Assembly (NCBI RefSeq): GCF_000427295.1
Contig: NZ_ATNM01000036.1
Location: forward strand, 1-64,000
Source of the DNA: Cyclobacterium qasimii M12-11B
GTDB taxonomy: Bacteria; Bacteroidota; Bacteroidia; Cytophagales; Cyclobacteriaceae
DNA: 64,000 bases
Reading direction: 5' to 3'
The notes under the pieces are model-generated. The model was not told where the DNA came from. It saw only the letters and a list, made by a program, of their open reading frames with translations, and did no database searches. Both the position numbers and the translations under genes were made by a program. Positions 50,723-61,251 of this stretch are shown here, one piece after another; position 1 is the stretch's first letter, and each line of letters begins with the position of its first letter.

Positions 50723-51645
50723 ATGTATCAAATCAAAAAAATAATTGTTTGCCTTGATCAATCAGAGATGGACAAAACGCTCGTGAAATTTGCCACATTT
50801 ATAGCAAAGAGCAACCAATCCAAAAAAATTTACTTTACGAATATCATTAGAAACTTAAGTATTCCTAAAGATGTTTTAGCTGAGTTCCCAAACCTCATCG
50901 ACAATATGGTAGAGGAACGAAAAAGTCAGATGAAACAGGTGGTTAAGGAAAACCTAGATCCGGATCTAAATATCAGCACAGCCTTTATAGTAAGGGAAGG
51001 ACAACTTTCAAAAAAAATACTCAAACTGGCCAGTGAAAAATCCGCCGATTTAATTCTTGTTGGAAAGAAAACATCCATTAACGGATCAGGTGTAATCACT
51101 CAGAGATTGGCAAGAAGAGCCTCCTGCTCACTTTTAATCGTTCCAGAAAACAGTGTTCCAAAAATTAAAAAATACTTGTCCCGAGTGATTTTTCGGATTA
51201 TTCCAAAGACGCCATGGAGGAAGCCATTGAAATAACGGAGAAATATGATGGGAAGTCAGAAATAATTTGCCAAAATGTTTTCTCAGTACCTTCCGGTTAT
51301 CATTTTACCGGAAAATCCTACGAGGAGTTCAGTGATATTATGCTGATGCATGCCAAGGTTAACTACAAAAAGTTCATTCGAAAGATAGACACCAAAGGGC
51401 ATGACATCACCCCACTATACACTAGAGATGAGGACGATGATCCAGTCATAGACATCATCAACAAGGCGCAAGAAATAGAAGCAAACATCATTATTATAGG
51501 AGCCAAAGGCAGAACAGCCGCCACAGCTCTGTTCATAGGCAGCTTAGCAGAACGGCTAATTCAAACAAATAATAAGGTTCCTCTTTTAGTCACAAGACCG
51601 AAGGGTAAAAATGCTGGCATAATTGAATACATACTTGATATTTAG
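50723..51645 (+). CDS. Tandem universal stress protein (frameshifted)
   Basis: Two UspA-type domains. The first (1-150) starts IKKIIVCLDQSEMDKTLVKF and ends with SADLILVGKKT and SCSLLIVPENS. The second resumes in another frame with LVPSDFSDYSKDAMEEAIEI and ends NIIIIGAKGRTA, GSLAERLIQTNNKVPLLVTR. The break is an A6 run at 51167-51172; one added A gives KKILVPSDFS and a 307-residue protein, the usual size of tandem Usp proteins. They bind ATP or act in stress responses by unknown means. The gene follows a long noncoding gap. Confidence 0.88.
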
Positions 51646-51727
51646 GTTTTTACATACACAAAAATATTGTTTAGGACTTTTTATGAATATTTCATAACTT
51701 TAAATATTCTCTAAAATTAAGTATGAA

Positions 51728-52693
51728 ATGAAAGTAAAATCATTGTTTTTATTGGTAATGGCTCTGTCCTTTTTTAGCCTTGATGCTGAATGTCAGCTCT
51801 TGAGGAAATTAAAAAGAGCTGCATCTGAGGGTGTATCACAAGGTGTATCCAGAGCTGTGGAAAAGACAGTCGCTAAACAAATGGAGAAAGCTACTGAAAG
51901 GCAACTTGAAAAAGCTTTCGAAAATCTTTACGGAGATGATGACATTGGTAACAATGATGGAGATAGCACTCATCAAGAAGGCAAATCTTATGACATCTCT
52001 AAAATCATGGGTTCCATCAACATGAATGTTGATACGGAAAGCGAATATAACTTTTCTGGCGTCGCAGTGATGGAAATCAAGAGTACCAATAAGAAGGGAA
52101 AAGAAGAAGACCCTGTATTATTCAATTCCTATTTATCTGAGAATCCTGATTATTTCGGAATGGAATTCGTTGATCCAGATAAGAAAGACGCAAATGAAAA
52201 GTCCATTATTATCATGGACCATAAAAATAAAGCCACCGTCATGTTGATGGAAAATGAAAAGGAAAAATCAAGCATGGCCTTTGGGATGGATTGGAGTGGA
52301 ATGCTTGACACCTATGCTGACACTGCGGTTCACCAACCCTACGAAAGTTTGACCTTTGAAAAAACCGGTAACACAAAAGACATTCAAGGATACAGTTGCG
52401 AAGAATTTCGTATGGATTCAGAAGATGGTGAAGGCACGTATTGGATAAGCAAAGAGTCCATTGAAGGACTAGAGGGCTTTTGGAGCAAAAACAGTCCATT
52501 TGTAACCAAGAAAATGAAAGAGCAAAACAGTACATTTTTTGGTAATTTCCCTGAAGGAAATATTATGGAAATGACTTTTAAAAGCAAAGAAGACGAGAGC
52601 TCTTCAGAAATGAAAATAATAAAAATCGACAATTCACAGCGCACAAGCTATAATTTAGCTGACTATCCTAACCCGATGAAAGCGGCTAATTAA
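51728..52693 (+). CDS. Secreted protein of the DUF4412 type
   Basis: A 321-residue protein with a signal peptide (about 1-20, FLLVMALSFFSLDAEC) and a coiled, basic-acidic N-terminal helix (about 24-65). A beta-rich DUF4412-like domain follows (about 95-310), containing YNFSGVAVMEIKSTN, IIIMDHKNKATVML and IQGYSCEEFRMDSEDGEGTY then WIS. The family is exported in Bacteroidota and its role is unknown. It lies between the Usp gene and folA, with no clear operon partner. Confidence 0.7.
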   Translation: MKVKSLFLLVMALSFFSLDAECQLLRKLKRAASEGVSQGVSRAVEKTVAKQMEKATERQLEKAFENLYGDDDIGNNDGDSTHQEGKSYDISKIMGSINMNVDTESEYNFSGVAVMEIKSTNKKGKEEDPVLFNSYLSENPDYFGMEFVDPDKKDANEKSIIIMDHKNKATVMLMENEKEKSSMAFGMDWSGMLDTYADTAVHQPYESLTFEKTGNTKDIQGYSCEEFRMDSEDGEGTYWISKESIEGLEGFWSKNSPFVTKKMKEQNSTFFGNFPEGNIMEMTFKSKEDESSSEMKIIKIDNSQRTSYNLADYPNPMKAAN

Positions 52694-52718
52694 CAAACCT
52701 TAAACACCTGTATCAAAA

Positions 52719-53221
52719 TTGATCACATCTATTATTGTAGCCAAGGCGACCAACAATGCCATAGGCTTAAACGGCGATTTGCCTTGGCGACTTCCTGCAG
52801 ACCTCAAACACTTCAAAAGCACTACCGCAGGCCACCATGTGATCATGGGTAGAAAAACCTTTGAGTCTTTAAATAAACCTTTGCCAGGTAGGGTCCATAT
52901 TGTAATTACCAGTAATTTAAATTATACAGTTCCTGATGGTCATGAAGTAGTCCATAGTTTAGAAGAAGCACTTGCAATAGGATTGAAAAAAAATTAGACA
53001 AGATTTTTATTTTGGGTGGGGCTGAAATTTATAAATTAGCTTTGCCCTTTAGCCAAGAAATGATCATTACAGAAATAGATGCAAAGCCGGAAGCTGACAC
53101 ATTCTTCCCTGATTTTGACATTAAGGACTGGGATATTACCGATACTAGCAACCATAATAAAGACAAAAGCAACCCATTCGACTATGCTTTTGTGACCTAC
53201 AAAAGAAAAACCATTACCTAG
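52719..53221 (+). CDS. folA: Dihydrofolate reductase (frameshifted)
   Basis: It reduces dihydrofolate to tetrahydrofolate. The start is a TTG at 52719; no ATG fits. Motifs: IIVAKATNNAIGLNGDLPWR then LPADLKHFK (substrate site), VIMGRKTFESL, and in the second frame FILGGAEIYKLALPF with ITEIDAKPEADTFFP. The frame breaks in an A8 run at 52986-52993; adding one base gives 167 residues, the normal length. The two pieces are 92 and 69 residues, neither of which could fold as an active enzyme. Confidence 0.92.
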
Positions 53222-53323
53222 GGTGCTATTTTTACCATTTCAATTATAATTTTTACTCCTTATTCAAGATTGCTACTAGGAAACTTTTAATTTTGAATTT
53301 CCGAAAGATTAAAACCGTGTCAC

Positions 53324-54583
53324 ATGAACAAACCTGTTACAGCAGAAATCATATCCATAGGCGATGAATTACTTTATGGCCAAATACTTGACACCAATAG
53401 TAAATGGTTGAGTGAAGAGATGGACAAGATTGGAGTTAGAGTAGTAAGGAAAACCACTATTGGTGACGACCCGGAAGCAATGATTGAAGCTTTTAAATCA
53501 GCCTCAAAAAAAGCAGACATTATTCTAATGACTGGTGGGCTTGGGCCTACTAAAGATGACTTGACAAAAAATGTACTTGTAGATTTTTTCAATTCATCAA
53601 TGAAGCTCTTTCCTAATGCACTTGAAGATGTACGCAAGTTCTTTGAAAGCCGAGGTAGAGAGTTATCCCCTACCAACCGCAGTCAGGCTTACCTACCTTC
53701 CAACTGTACCTACATTCAAAATGCCGTAGGCACAGCACCAGGGATGTGGTTTGAAGAGAACGGATCAGCATGGATGTCAATGCCTGGGGTACCTCATGAA
53801 ATGAAGTACCTTATGGAAAATGCCGTGATCCCAAGAATTAAAGAGAAATATAAATTACCTGTTATCTATCACAAGCTTATAAAGACCATTGGAATCGGCG
53901 AAAGTTGGTTGTCAGATATCATCTCAGACTGGGAAGATCAACTGCCTCCACATATACGTTTGGCCTATTTGCCATCATTAGGAGAAGTCAAGTTAAGGTT
54001 AACTGGTTTCGGAGAGTCACTCCCTCCTATTGTAAAGGAAGTTGATGATCAAATAGCAAAATTGGAACCATTAATCGCTAAATACATTTATGGATATAAT
54101 ACAGATACAATTGCATCTGCATTGGGTCATGAGTTGATTCAAAGGAATGAAAACATTGCCATAGCAGAGAGCTGTACAGGAGGATATTTATCTCATGTTA
54201 TTACAAGTATCCCTGGGGCAAGCAATTATTTCAATGGATCAATAATACCCTATCACAACACCTATAAAGAGCATTTGCTTGGTGTAAGTCCTGAAACACT
54301 TGCTTCAAAGGGAGCCGTAAGTGAGGAAACAGTTATAGAGATGAGCAAACAGGTGAGGCTTAAATTCAATTCAACCTATGGCTTGGCTACAAGCGGAGTA
54401 GCAGGTCCTGGAGGAGGTAGTGATGAAAAGCCTGTTGGAATGGTTTGGATCGCTTGTCATGACGGTGAAAAATGCTGGACGCGCATGTTACAGCTCACAA
54501 AAGACCGAATAATCAATATTCAATTAACAAGCACCGCTTCTTTAAACCTATTGAGGGAGACAATATTACATAATAGAAAGTAA
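53324..54583 (+). CDS. cinA: CinA: competence/damage-inducible protein A, NMN amidohydrolase
   Basis: A 419-residue two-domain protein. The N-terminal half is a MoCF/COG1058-type domain (AEIISIGDELLYGQ, ILMTGGLGPTKDDLT, AVGTAPGMWFE). The C-terminal half is the nicotinamide-nucleotide amidase domain (IAIAESCTGGYLSHVIT, TYGLATSGVAGPGGGSDEKP). It recycles pyridine nucleotides by deamidating NMN and, in its first domain, may hydrolyse ADP-ribose. It stands 80 bases before the E2 gene in the same direction. Confidence 0.93.
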   Translation: MNKPVTAEIISIGDELLYGQILDTNSKWLSEEMDKIGVRVVRKTTIGDDPEAMIEAFKSASKKADIILMTGGLGPTKDDLTKNVLVDFFNSSMKLFPNALEDVRKFFESRGRELSPTNRSQAYLPSNCTYIQNAVGTAPGMWFEENGSAWMSMPGVPHEMKYLMENAVIPRIKEKYKLPVIYHKLIKTIGIGESWLSDIISDWEDQLPPHIRLAYLPSLGEVKLRLTGFGESLPPIVKEVDDQIAKLEPLIAKYIYGYNTDTIASALGHELIQRNENIAIAESCTGGYLSHVITSIPGASNYFNGSIIPYHNTYKEHLLGVSPETLASKGAVSEETVIEMSKQVRLKFNSTYGLATSGVAGPGGGSDEKPVGMVWIACHDGEKCWTRMLQLTKDRIINIQLTSTASLNLLRETILHNRK

Positions 54584-54664
54584 AATTTAGGGATTTTCCT
54601 TTTGTAAACCAGCTACTAAATTTTAGTTTTATAGCTAGGGAGATTAAAAAAATAAGCAAAAGCT

Positions 54665-55930
54665 ATGGCAACAGTGGAAATGGTGATGCCCAAAATGGGA
54701 GAGAGCATTATGGAGGGCACTATTCTTTCATGGCTAAAGAAAGAAGGGGACCTAATAGACCAAGATGAGTCTGTACTTGAAGTGGCTACTGATAAAGTAG
54801 ACACTGAAGTGCCTGCCACACACTCTGGCGTTTTAAAAACGATCCTTGCCAAGGAAGGAGACATAATAGAAGTAGGTAAGCCTATCGCCATAATAGAGGT
54901 AAAACTCGAAAACATGGAAGAGGCTAAGGCGACTGATCTACCAAACAAACCCTCCACCGGAAACGGAAAAGAGCTTTTTCAAGATGTTCCCGAATTCACC
55001 TCTATAATCTTAGGAAAAGAATCCAATACAGAACCAGTAGGCTTTGAGGAAAAAAGGTTTTATTCCCCATTGGTACAAAGTATAGCCAACCAAGAGAATG
55101 TAAATTATTCAGAATTAGCAGAAATATCTGGAACTGCAAAAGGTGGAAGGGTCACCAAAAAAGACATTTTAGAATATATTGCAAAAAGGAAAGAGCCTTT
55201 GGTGCCCTCTCCTGGTAATCAGAATGATGAAATCCTGGAGATGGACAGGATGAGGAAAATGATCGCCCAACGAATGCTGGATTCGAAAAACATTTCAGCA
55301 CATGTCACCTCTTTTATGGAGGCCGATCTTACCAATATCGTGTTTTATAGAAACCGAATCAAAGATGCTTTTCAAGCAAAAGAAGGCGAAAAAATAACCT
55401 TTACCCCATTCTTTATTCAAGCGATTGCGAAGGCCTTGAAAGATTATCCAATGATGAATATTTCTGTTGAAGGAGATAAAATCATCAAGAAGAAAAACAT
55501 CAACATCGGCGTTGCTGTGGCCTTGGCAAATGGGAACCTGATTGTACCTGTGATTAAAAATGCAGATCAATTGACCCTGGCGGAGTTGTCCAAAAAAATC
55601 AATGAACTTGCAATGAGAGCAAGAGAAAACCGATTAAATGCAGAAGAGTTAAAAGGAGGCACCTATACACTCTCAAACATAGGTTCTTTTGGCAATATCA
55701 TGGGGACTCCAATCATTGTACAACCTCAGGTGGCTATTATGGCAGTAGGAGCAATTACCAAAAAACCTGCTGTGATAGAATCTCCTACTGGAGATTTGAT
55801 AGGCATACGTCATAAAATGATTTTGTCACATTCATATGACCACAGGGTTGTAGATGGAGCACTAGGAGGAATGTTTGTGAAAAAAGTTGCAGACTATCTC
55901 GAGTCTTTTGATACAGAAACAATTATTTAA
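54665..55930 (+). CDS. 2-oxoacid dehydrogenase E2 (dihydrolipoamide acyltransferase)
   Basis: A 421-residue E2 core. It has one lipoyl domain (about 1-78; lipoylated lysine in VATDKVDTEV), an E3-binding domain (about 125-165, FYSPLVQSIANQENVNYSEL) and a catalytic domain with the active-site motif SHSYDHRVVDGALGG. Which complex it serves (pyruvate, 2-oxoglutarate or branched-chain) cannot be settled; a single lipoyl domain and sequence style favour branched-chain or 2-oxoglutarate type. No E1 or E3 gene is adjacent. The stop overlaps the convergent kinase gene by eight bases. Confidence 0.9.
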   Translation: MATVEMVMPKMGESIMEGTILSWLKKEGDLIDQDESVLEVATDKVDTEVPATHSGVLKTILAKEGDIIEVGKPIAIIEVKLENMEEAKATDLPNKPSTGNGKELFQDVPEFTSIILGKESNTEPVGFEEKRFYSPLVQSIANQENVNYSELAEISGTAKGGRVTKKDILEYIAKRKEPLVPSPGNQNDEILEMDRMRKMIAQRMLDSKNISAHVTSFMEADLTNIVFYRNRIKDAFQAKEGEKITFTPFFIQAIAKALKDYPMMNISVEGDKIIKKKNINIGVAVALANGNLIVPVIKNADQLTLAELSKKINELAMRARENRLNAEELKGGTYTLSNIGSFGNIMGTPIIVQPQVAIMAVGAITKKPAVIESPTGDLIGIRHKMILSHSYDHRVVDGALGGMFVKKVADYLESFDTETII

Positions 55931-58821
55931 CCTCCTTTTCTTTTAACAGGATACAATTCTTTATTCTTTCTACAATCTGTTGAATTCTTACAGGTTTGGT
56001 TAGGTAATCATTCATGCCAATATTCATTGCCAGCTTGATGTCTTCTTTGAATACACTCGCTGACAAACCAATGATCATCATTTTCTTACCATTTGGCATG
56101 GTTCTAATTACTTTAGTGGCATCCATTCCATTCATTCTTGGCATTTGGTTGTCCATAAAAACCAGGTCAAATTTCTTTTTCTCCACTGCTTTTATTGCTT
56201 CAACGCCATTTAAAGCAACGTCAGGTGTATAGCCCATTTGCGACAAAAGCATAACCATAAATTTTAGATTTATGTCATTGTCCTCTACAAGCAAAATGTC
56301 AAGGGGGTGCTTATCCGCCAAATTCTCAATCGCTAGGTTTTCAGCTGCATGTGAAGTAATTTTTGAAATGGTCAATTCCTCTTCACTGGCTTGAGAAATA
56401 AGTGCGAAGGTGAAGGTAGATCCTTGGTCAATTTCACTTTCAATGTGCAACACGCCTCCCATTAACTCTATTAGCTTATTGGCGATCGCAAGGCCTAAGC
56501 CCGTCCCTTTATAATCACCATTAGAAGCCTCACTTGCCTGCGTAAAAGGTTTTATCAGTTGCGGAATCTTATCTTTGGAAATGCCTACACCATTGTCCTT
56601 TACTGTACATGTCAGAATTAGGTTTTCAGTAAAAATAAATTCACCACTAATGGTAATATCAATCTGCCCACCCTTTTTTGAGAACTTAACGGCATTCCCA
56701 ATGATATTGAAAAAAATCTGCGCCAGTTTATCTTTATCCAAAATAATGGTCCTGGGAACGCTCTTTTTATTTCTAAATTGATTTTTAAAGATTTTTGGTT
56801 TGCCATTCCCGAAAAGACATTGACAATTTTTTCCATTTCAGAAGCAAAGTTCATTGCTACTGGGTCCAATTCCATTTTACCCGCATCAATTTTAGAGTAA
56901 TCAAGAATATCATTTACTATGTTTAAAAGTGATTCTCCGGAATCTCCGATGATAGAGAGTAGTTCGTGTTGCTTTGTTGACAATGGCGTCTTGAACAACA
57001 AGCCAGTTATTCCTAATAGACCATTTAAAGGTGTTCTAATCTCATGGCTCATATTGGCCAAAAAGCTCGACTTTTCTCTATTTGCCAATTCAGCTGCTTC
57101 TTTGGCTTCACTAAGTCCTCTCTCCCAAAGCCTTTGTCCTGTAATGTCACGCCCCACAGATATCACTCTATCCTCATCCAATTTAAAAAACCTCACCTCA
57201 AAATATCTTCTACCAATATCTAGCAGCAAATCGAGTTCCTCGGTTTGCATTTTACCCGTTAAAATGACTTTATTAAATGCCCGCATTGCCTTTTCACCCG
57301 CCTCACCAGTTAACACCTCATTTATTTTCTTACCCAGGGATTCTTCAGGAGAAGCGAATAACAACTCTTCATGTTGAACGTAATAGTCAAGGTATATTCC
57401 CTCGTTATTGTATATAAAAATTATATCCGGCAAACAATTTAACACTGACCGAAGCCTGTTTTCACTTTTCACCAATTCCTGATCTGCTTGGTATTTATCA
57501 TTGATGTCAGTAAATATCCCTACTGATCCTTCAAAAGTTAAATCTTCATTGTAGATTAATTTTTCGAAAATTCTCCCCCTAATGGATTCCCCATTTTTCT
57601 TTTCCGAGTTAAATTCATAAGAGTAAACCTCTTTTTTTTGCTCGATACATGCCCTTCTTGTCTCAGAAAAGTCTTCGGTTCCTCCAATTATAAAATTACC
57701 AAGGTTTTGTTTTACCAATTCATTGGGATGAAAGCCCAAAACCTCTTTTACATTTTCGCTCACCTGGTAAATTATATCCTCCTTGTTTTGGTAATATATA
57801 AACCCTTTGGACTGTTGTAGCAGTATGGTTTGTTGCTTTAAAAGTTGGTTAAGATGTCGGGATTTCTGCTCCAGAAACCTATTGTTCTCACTTGTGATTT
57901 TAAAATATTTATAGATAAAAAAGATGACTATAGCCAATAAGGCAAATAATGCTAAAAATAAGTGAAAGTAATTTTCAAAGATAGCTGAATCAATGGTGGT
58001 CTTTTCCTGAGCAAAAGCAAAGGCAAAGTTTTCATTCAGGTGTATCAATTTAAAAGGGTACTGTACGAGAAGGAATTCTTTGGGCTTGGCGTTAAAAGCC
58101 CCTGAAATAAAACCTGAATAATCACCTCTGATACCTCCATTAATTTCCTCAATTATTTTCGTCTTGAAAGACTTGTCTTGAAAAAACATCTTGCCTTCCT
58201 CATTGATCTTAAAAAAACCATTATTCATGTAGACCAATTTGTAGGTATTTGATCCCAGGTAATAGTTATCTAAAAGCCGATTGAAATATTTATTAAGGTT
58301 TAGTTTAACAATAATTGTAACATCTCCTTTATCAGATGTTACTTTGAAATTACCATTTTCATGTTTAGGTTCAATAAAACTCGTTTTCAACGAATTCACA
58401 TACAGTTGATTTGATTCATTCACACTAAATAGTTGTTCAATATCTCCCTTTCTTACAATGAGAGTATCAATCAAATCCATGTAGTTGTTCAACAATTTTC
58501 TTGCCCTTAGTTCATCTAATTCCTTGGAGGGACCAATTTTTTCTCTTTGTTTACTGACTTCCTGGCTATTGGCAAAAAAGATCAAATCTTCATTAAGATT
58601 GTTTAGATATCCTTGCGCTTCGTTGGCTGCAAATTCAAGTTGCTTGTTTAAAAAAAATTTCGGTTGTCAAGCTGGTTATTGGATATGGAATTATAAAAAA
58701 AGAGCGCTAAGGTAAGGGTTATCAAAATCGCCCCACACCCTAGACCTATCAACCACCAAAGCCTCTTTGGCCTGGCTGGCACTTGTACATCATCATCGTG
58801 ATTGTAATTTCTATTCGTCAT
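55923..58821 (-). CDS. Membrane hybrid histidine kinase with receiver (two frameshifts)
   Basis: From the ATG at 58821 the protein reads MTNRNYNHDDDVQVPARPKR, then a membrane segment (about 22-43) and a periplasmic domain (about 45-235). A second membrane segment (LFLALFALLAIVIFFIYKYF), two PAS domains (about 290-520), HisKA (ANMSHEIRTPLNGL), HATPase (NIIGNAVKFSKKGG, GTGLGLAIANKLIE) and a C-terminal receiver (LVFMDNQMPRMNGMD) follow. Breaks occur in an A8 run at 58650-58657 and a T5 run at 56764-56768; one added base at each gives 966 residues. The start overlaps by 11 bases the end of the upstream sensor lipoprotein gene, so the two are co-translated. Ligand unknown. Confidence 0.88.
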
Positions 58822-59827
58822 GAATATCTAATAAGTACCAGCCCATAACATCCATTTTCCTACTGTAGGCTTCGAATAATTTGCCCTGTAATTCAAAACT
58901 TTGATAATTAACTTTCTCTAACAAAAATTTAGAAGCCATTTTTCGAATCTCTTTACTTTTGCTCTTATACAAGTTAAAGTCTTCTTTTCGGAAACTATCT
59001 GAGTTAACTGTTTGAATATAAGTATGGTTCTTTAATGGGGGCATATTTAGGGCTTTAATGGCCTCTTCCCCTCCTGCTACTATGCTACCCTGGCCATCTA
59101 TTATGATTAATTTTTTATATGAATTGTTTAAGAATCTACGCATAAGATCTGATATCGTTATATCAAAACCCAAAACACCTTTTAGCTCATCCTTGTAATA
59201 TACAGGTTGAATCAATGAAAGCATCCAGCCTTTCCCCATAGGGTCAACATAAACTTCCTCCACCCAAACTGATTTCCTTGTTGGATTTCTAAGCGCATCC
59301 CCAAGGTAAAAGAAGTTAAATGACGTAAGGTCAATATAAGGATCAATAGTATTCAGATCATTGGAAGGAAATAACCTGGTGAACCTATTGGCCGAATTAA
59401 AGTAAACCTGACTTACCAAATGGCGATTATCAATAATAACCTTAAATACGCTATCCATCCGTTCTGTCAAATACACATCTTTAATGGATAAATCTTTATT
59501 TTCTGAAGAGAGAGAAACAAAAACAGTGCTTTCTTCTCTTTCTGGATTTGGGTTATAGAAAAAACCATTTTGAAGTGTTACATATTTATTTGTATTAAAG
59601 TTTTGTACTGATAATGATTTATTATACTCCTGCTCAAATAAAAAAGTTGAGAAGGCAGCTAATTTCGTAATATCATCTTCTAAAGGCATTAAATCAGCTT
59701 CAACAATTCGAATTATAGAATCTAATAATAACAAATGACTGTCAATAGGTGCGTTTACATCCGATTGACAAGAAGAAGATAACAAAAATATCAAAATCAC
59801 TCCAAAAAATAAATATTTCATCTTCAA
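58811..59827 (-). CDS. Lipoprotein with Cache-like sensor domain
   Basis: A 338-residue lipoprotein (signal and lipobox LIFLLSSSC, Cys at about 20) without transmembrane helices. The body resembles a double-Cache periplasmic sensor: long N-terminal helix (about 35-75), VSLSSENKDLSIKDVYLTER, YIDLTSFNFFYLGDALRNPT and the typical ending LSLIQPVYYKDELKGVLGFD. Such domains normally sit inside chemoreceptors or kinases; here it is a separate lipid-anchored protein. Its gene overlaps the hybrid kinase gene, so it probably presents a ligand to that kinase. The chemical signal is unknown. Confidence 0.75.
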   Translation of the reverse strand: MKMKYLFFGVILIFLLSSSCQSDVNAPIDSHLLLLDSIIRIVEADLMPLEDDITKLAAFSTFLFEQEYNKSLSVQNFNTNKYVTLQNGFFYNPNPEREESTVFVSLSSENKDLSIKDVYLTERMDSVFKVIIDNRHLVSQVYFNSANRFTRLFPSNDLNTIDPYIDLTSFNFFYLGDALRNPTRKSVWVEEVYVDPMGKGWMLSLIQPVYYKDELKGVLGFDITISDLMRRFLNNSYKKLIIIDGQGSIVAGGEEAIKALNMPPLKNHTYIQTVNSDSFRKEDFNLYKSKSKEIRKMASKFLLEKVNYQSFELQGKLFEAYSRKMDVMGWYLLDIHDE

Positions 59828-59847
59828 ATAATTAAATTAAGACAAAT

Positions 59848-60087
59848 TTAGAAATTTTTTGTAGCATTTTGAAGTGATTGATGCATTTCATCAAACCTTT
59901 TTTTCACTTCTTGGTAAAAATCCCCCTCCATTAAGGTATCTAAATCCTTTTCTTCAAGAACATCCATCGCTGGAACCTTGTAAGTTTGTTCTAAATTACC
60001 AGCCTCGAATTTTAGGATAAACTTATTGTTCCACTCAAACAAACTGATTCTTATTCCTTCTTTACTACTTTCTCTAACTACCCTCAT
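59848..60087 (-). CDS. Small conserved hypothetical protein
   Basis: A 79-residue soluble protein beginning MRVVRESSKEGIRISLFEWN with a C-terminal helix (FYQEVKKRFDEMHQSLQNAT). Its ATG overlaps the stop of the OsmC gene (ATGA-type), so it is expressed with it. I do not know its function. Confidence 0.6.
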   Translation of the reverse strand: MRVVRESSKEGIRISLFEWNNKFILKFEAGNLEQTYKVPAMDVLEEKDLDTLMEGDFYQEVKKRFDEMHQSLQNATKNF

Positions 60088-60533
60088 AAAACCTTCTTTA
60101 ACTCAGTAGAATATGAAATGTCTGATTTCAAACTTGAGGCAACTGAACAATACTTTTCTACCGCCAGCTTAACAACCTTATCAAACTCCAATTCTGTCGC
60201 ATCAGGGGAAGTTAGAATAAAATGCAAGTGGATTGATTTATAGAATGCAGGTGTTCCTTCATTTCTTAATCCTTCAGCCTTTATTTCAAAATTCTTAACC
60301 AGCTTTCTTTTCTTTTTCATCATCAGGACCGCATCGACAGCCGAACATCCAGCTAATCCAGAAAGTAGCAACTCCATAGGAGATTGATTTTTCTTTTCTT
60401 CTCCATTGTACATGTCCATTTGAACTTTATTTCCTTCAGGGTTTACTGTTTCATACTCCCTGTCAGCAATCATCCGAAGTGTTATCTCTTTCTTATCCAT
60501 TGTAATTGATTTGGTGATTAATAATTCATTCAA
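60084..60533 (-). CDS. OsmC/Ohr family protein
   Basis: A 149-residue OsmC-type protein, a family of thiol-dependent peroxidases acting on organic hydroperoxides. The first conserved cysteine lies in LLSGLAGCSAVDAVLMM and the second in EKYCSVASSLK near the C-terminus. An N-terminal beta-part (EITLRMIADREYET) precedes them. It belongs to the YhfA-like branch more than to Ohr. First gene of a two-gene unit. Confidence 0.85.
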   Translation of the reverse strand: MNELLITKSITMDKKEITLRMIADREYETVNPEGNKVQMDMYNGEEKKNQSPMELLLSGLAGCSAVDAVLMMKKKRKLVKNFEIKAEGLRNEGTPAFYKSIHLHFILTSPDATELEFDKVVKLAVEKYCSVASSLKSDISYSTELKKVL

Positions 60534-61251
60534 TATTTAAACCCGAAATTTGCAATAAACATTCTATCATTCGATAAAATCACTTTACATCATCCTATTT
60601 TCATTCCAGCAAAAAGGGACAAAATACAGTCTCCAACAATCCATTTCTTTGGATTGTACCACTTTCCAAGAAAAACTTAAGCCAGGTTATTTGGGGTCCA
60701 ATTGCAGAATTCGGAGCAAGGCAACAAAATTAAGTAACGATAAACTTATATTAAAGGATTACAACTCCAAGATTAAAAAAATAGATCCTTTAGCAAACGA
60801 ATGAAATCAGAATTAATAAAAATTAACGTATGGGCACCAAAATTAGCTAAAAATAACCTTTTTTAAATTTGAGTGACTTATTCTTTTACCCATTCCTTGC
60901 AATTAAATCTATACTTTCTAAAAGCTGAGTAAAATACTTTTCGAAAAACGACAAGCTTCCTAAAAAGAATTGTAATGCTGTTTGGGTAACAGAAAATCTA
61001 CTGACAACCCCATCTGTAATCTTATAGGCAAAAATCCCGTTTTTCCTTCACCATATTATTTCAATCAAATATGAAAATTAAGGCCAATTTGAGTAAAATA
61101 AGCCAAGGCCAAACATTGGCCAACCTTTTAATAAATTGTAATTTTACGTAATCAAACTAACACTTTAAAAATGATTTTCTTTTTCTAGAAAATTGTATAC
61201 CTATTTAGGTTTTAAATTCTAGAAATGATTTTTTAAAACGATTTAATACCT
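60534..61251. other. Intergenic region with a partial repeat
   Basis: The region between the divergent OsmC and CoA-transferase genes holds repeat copy G (about 60537-60641) and a short GGCCAA/TTGGCC stem near 61105. The rest is AT-rich, without a coding frame. TTCTAGAAA near 61185 and 61217 is repeated and could be an operator for the CoA-transferase gene, but this is a guess. Confidence 0.45.
60537..60641 (+). repeat. Dispersed intergenic repeat, partial copy G
   Basis: TTTAAACCCGAAATTTGC then AATAAACATTCTAT, then AAAATCACTT and later CAGTCTCCAA follow the order of blocks of copies A and B with many substitutions. Confidence 0.5.

Noticed and set aside
52986-52993. Programmed slippage as a general explanation for the broken genes
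   Set aside because: The runs are only 2-8 bases, the direction differs between genes, there are no shared stimulatory signals, and constitutive enzymes such as DHFR would gain nothing from it.
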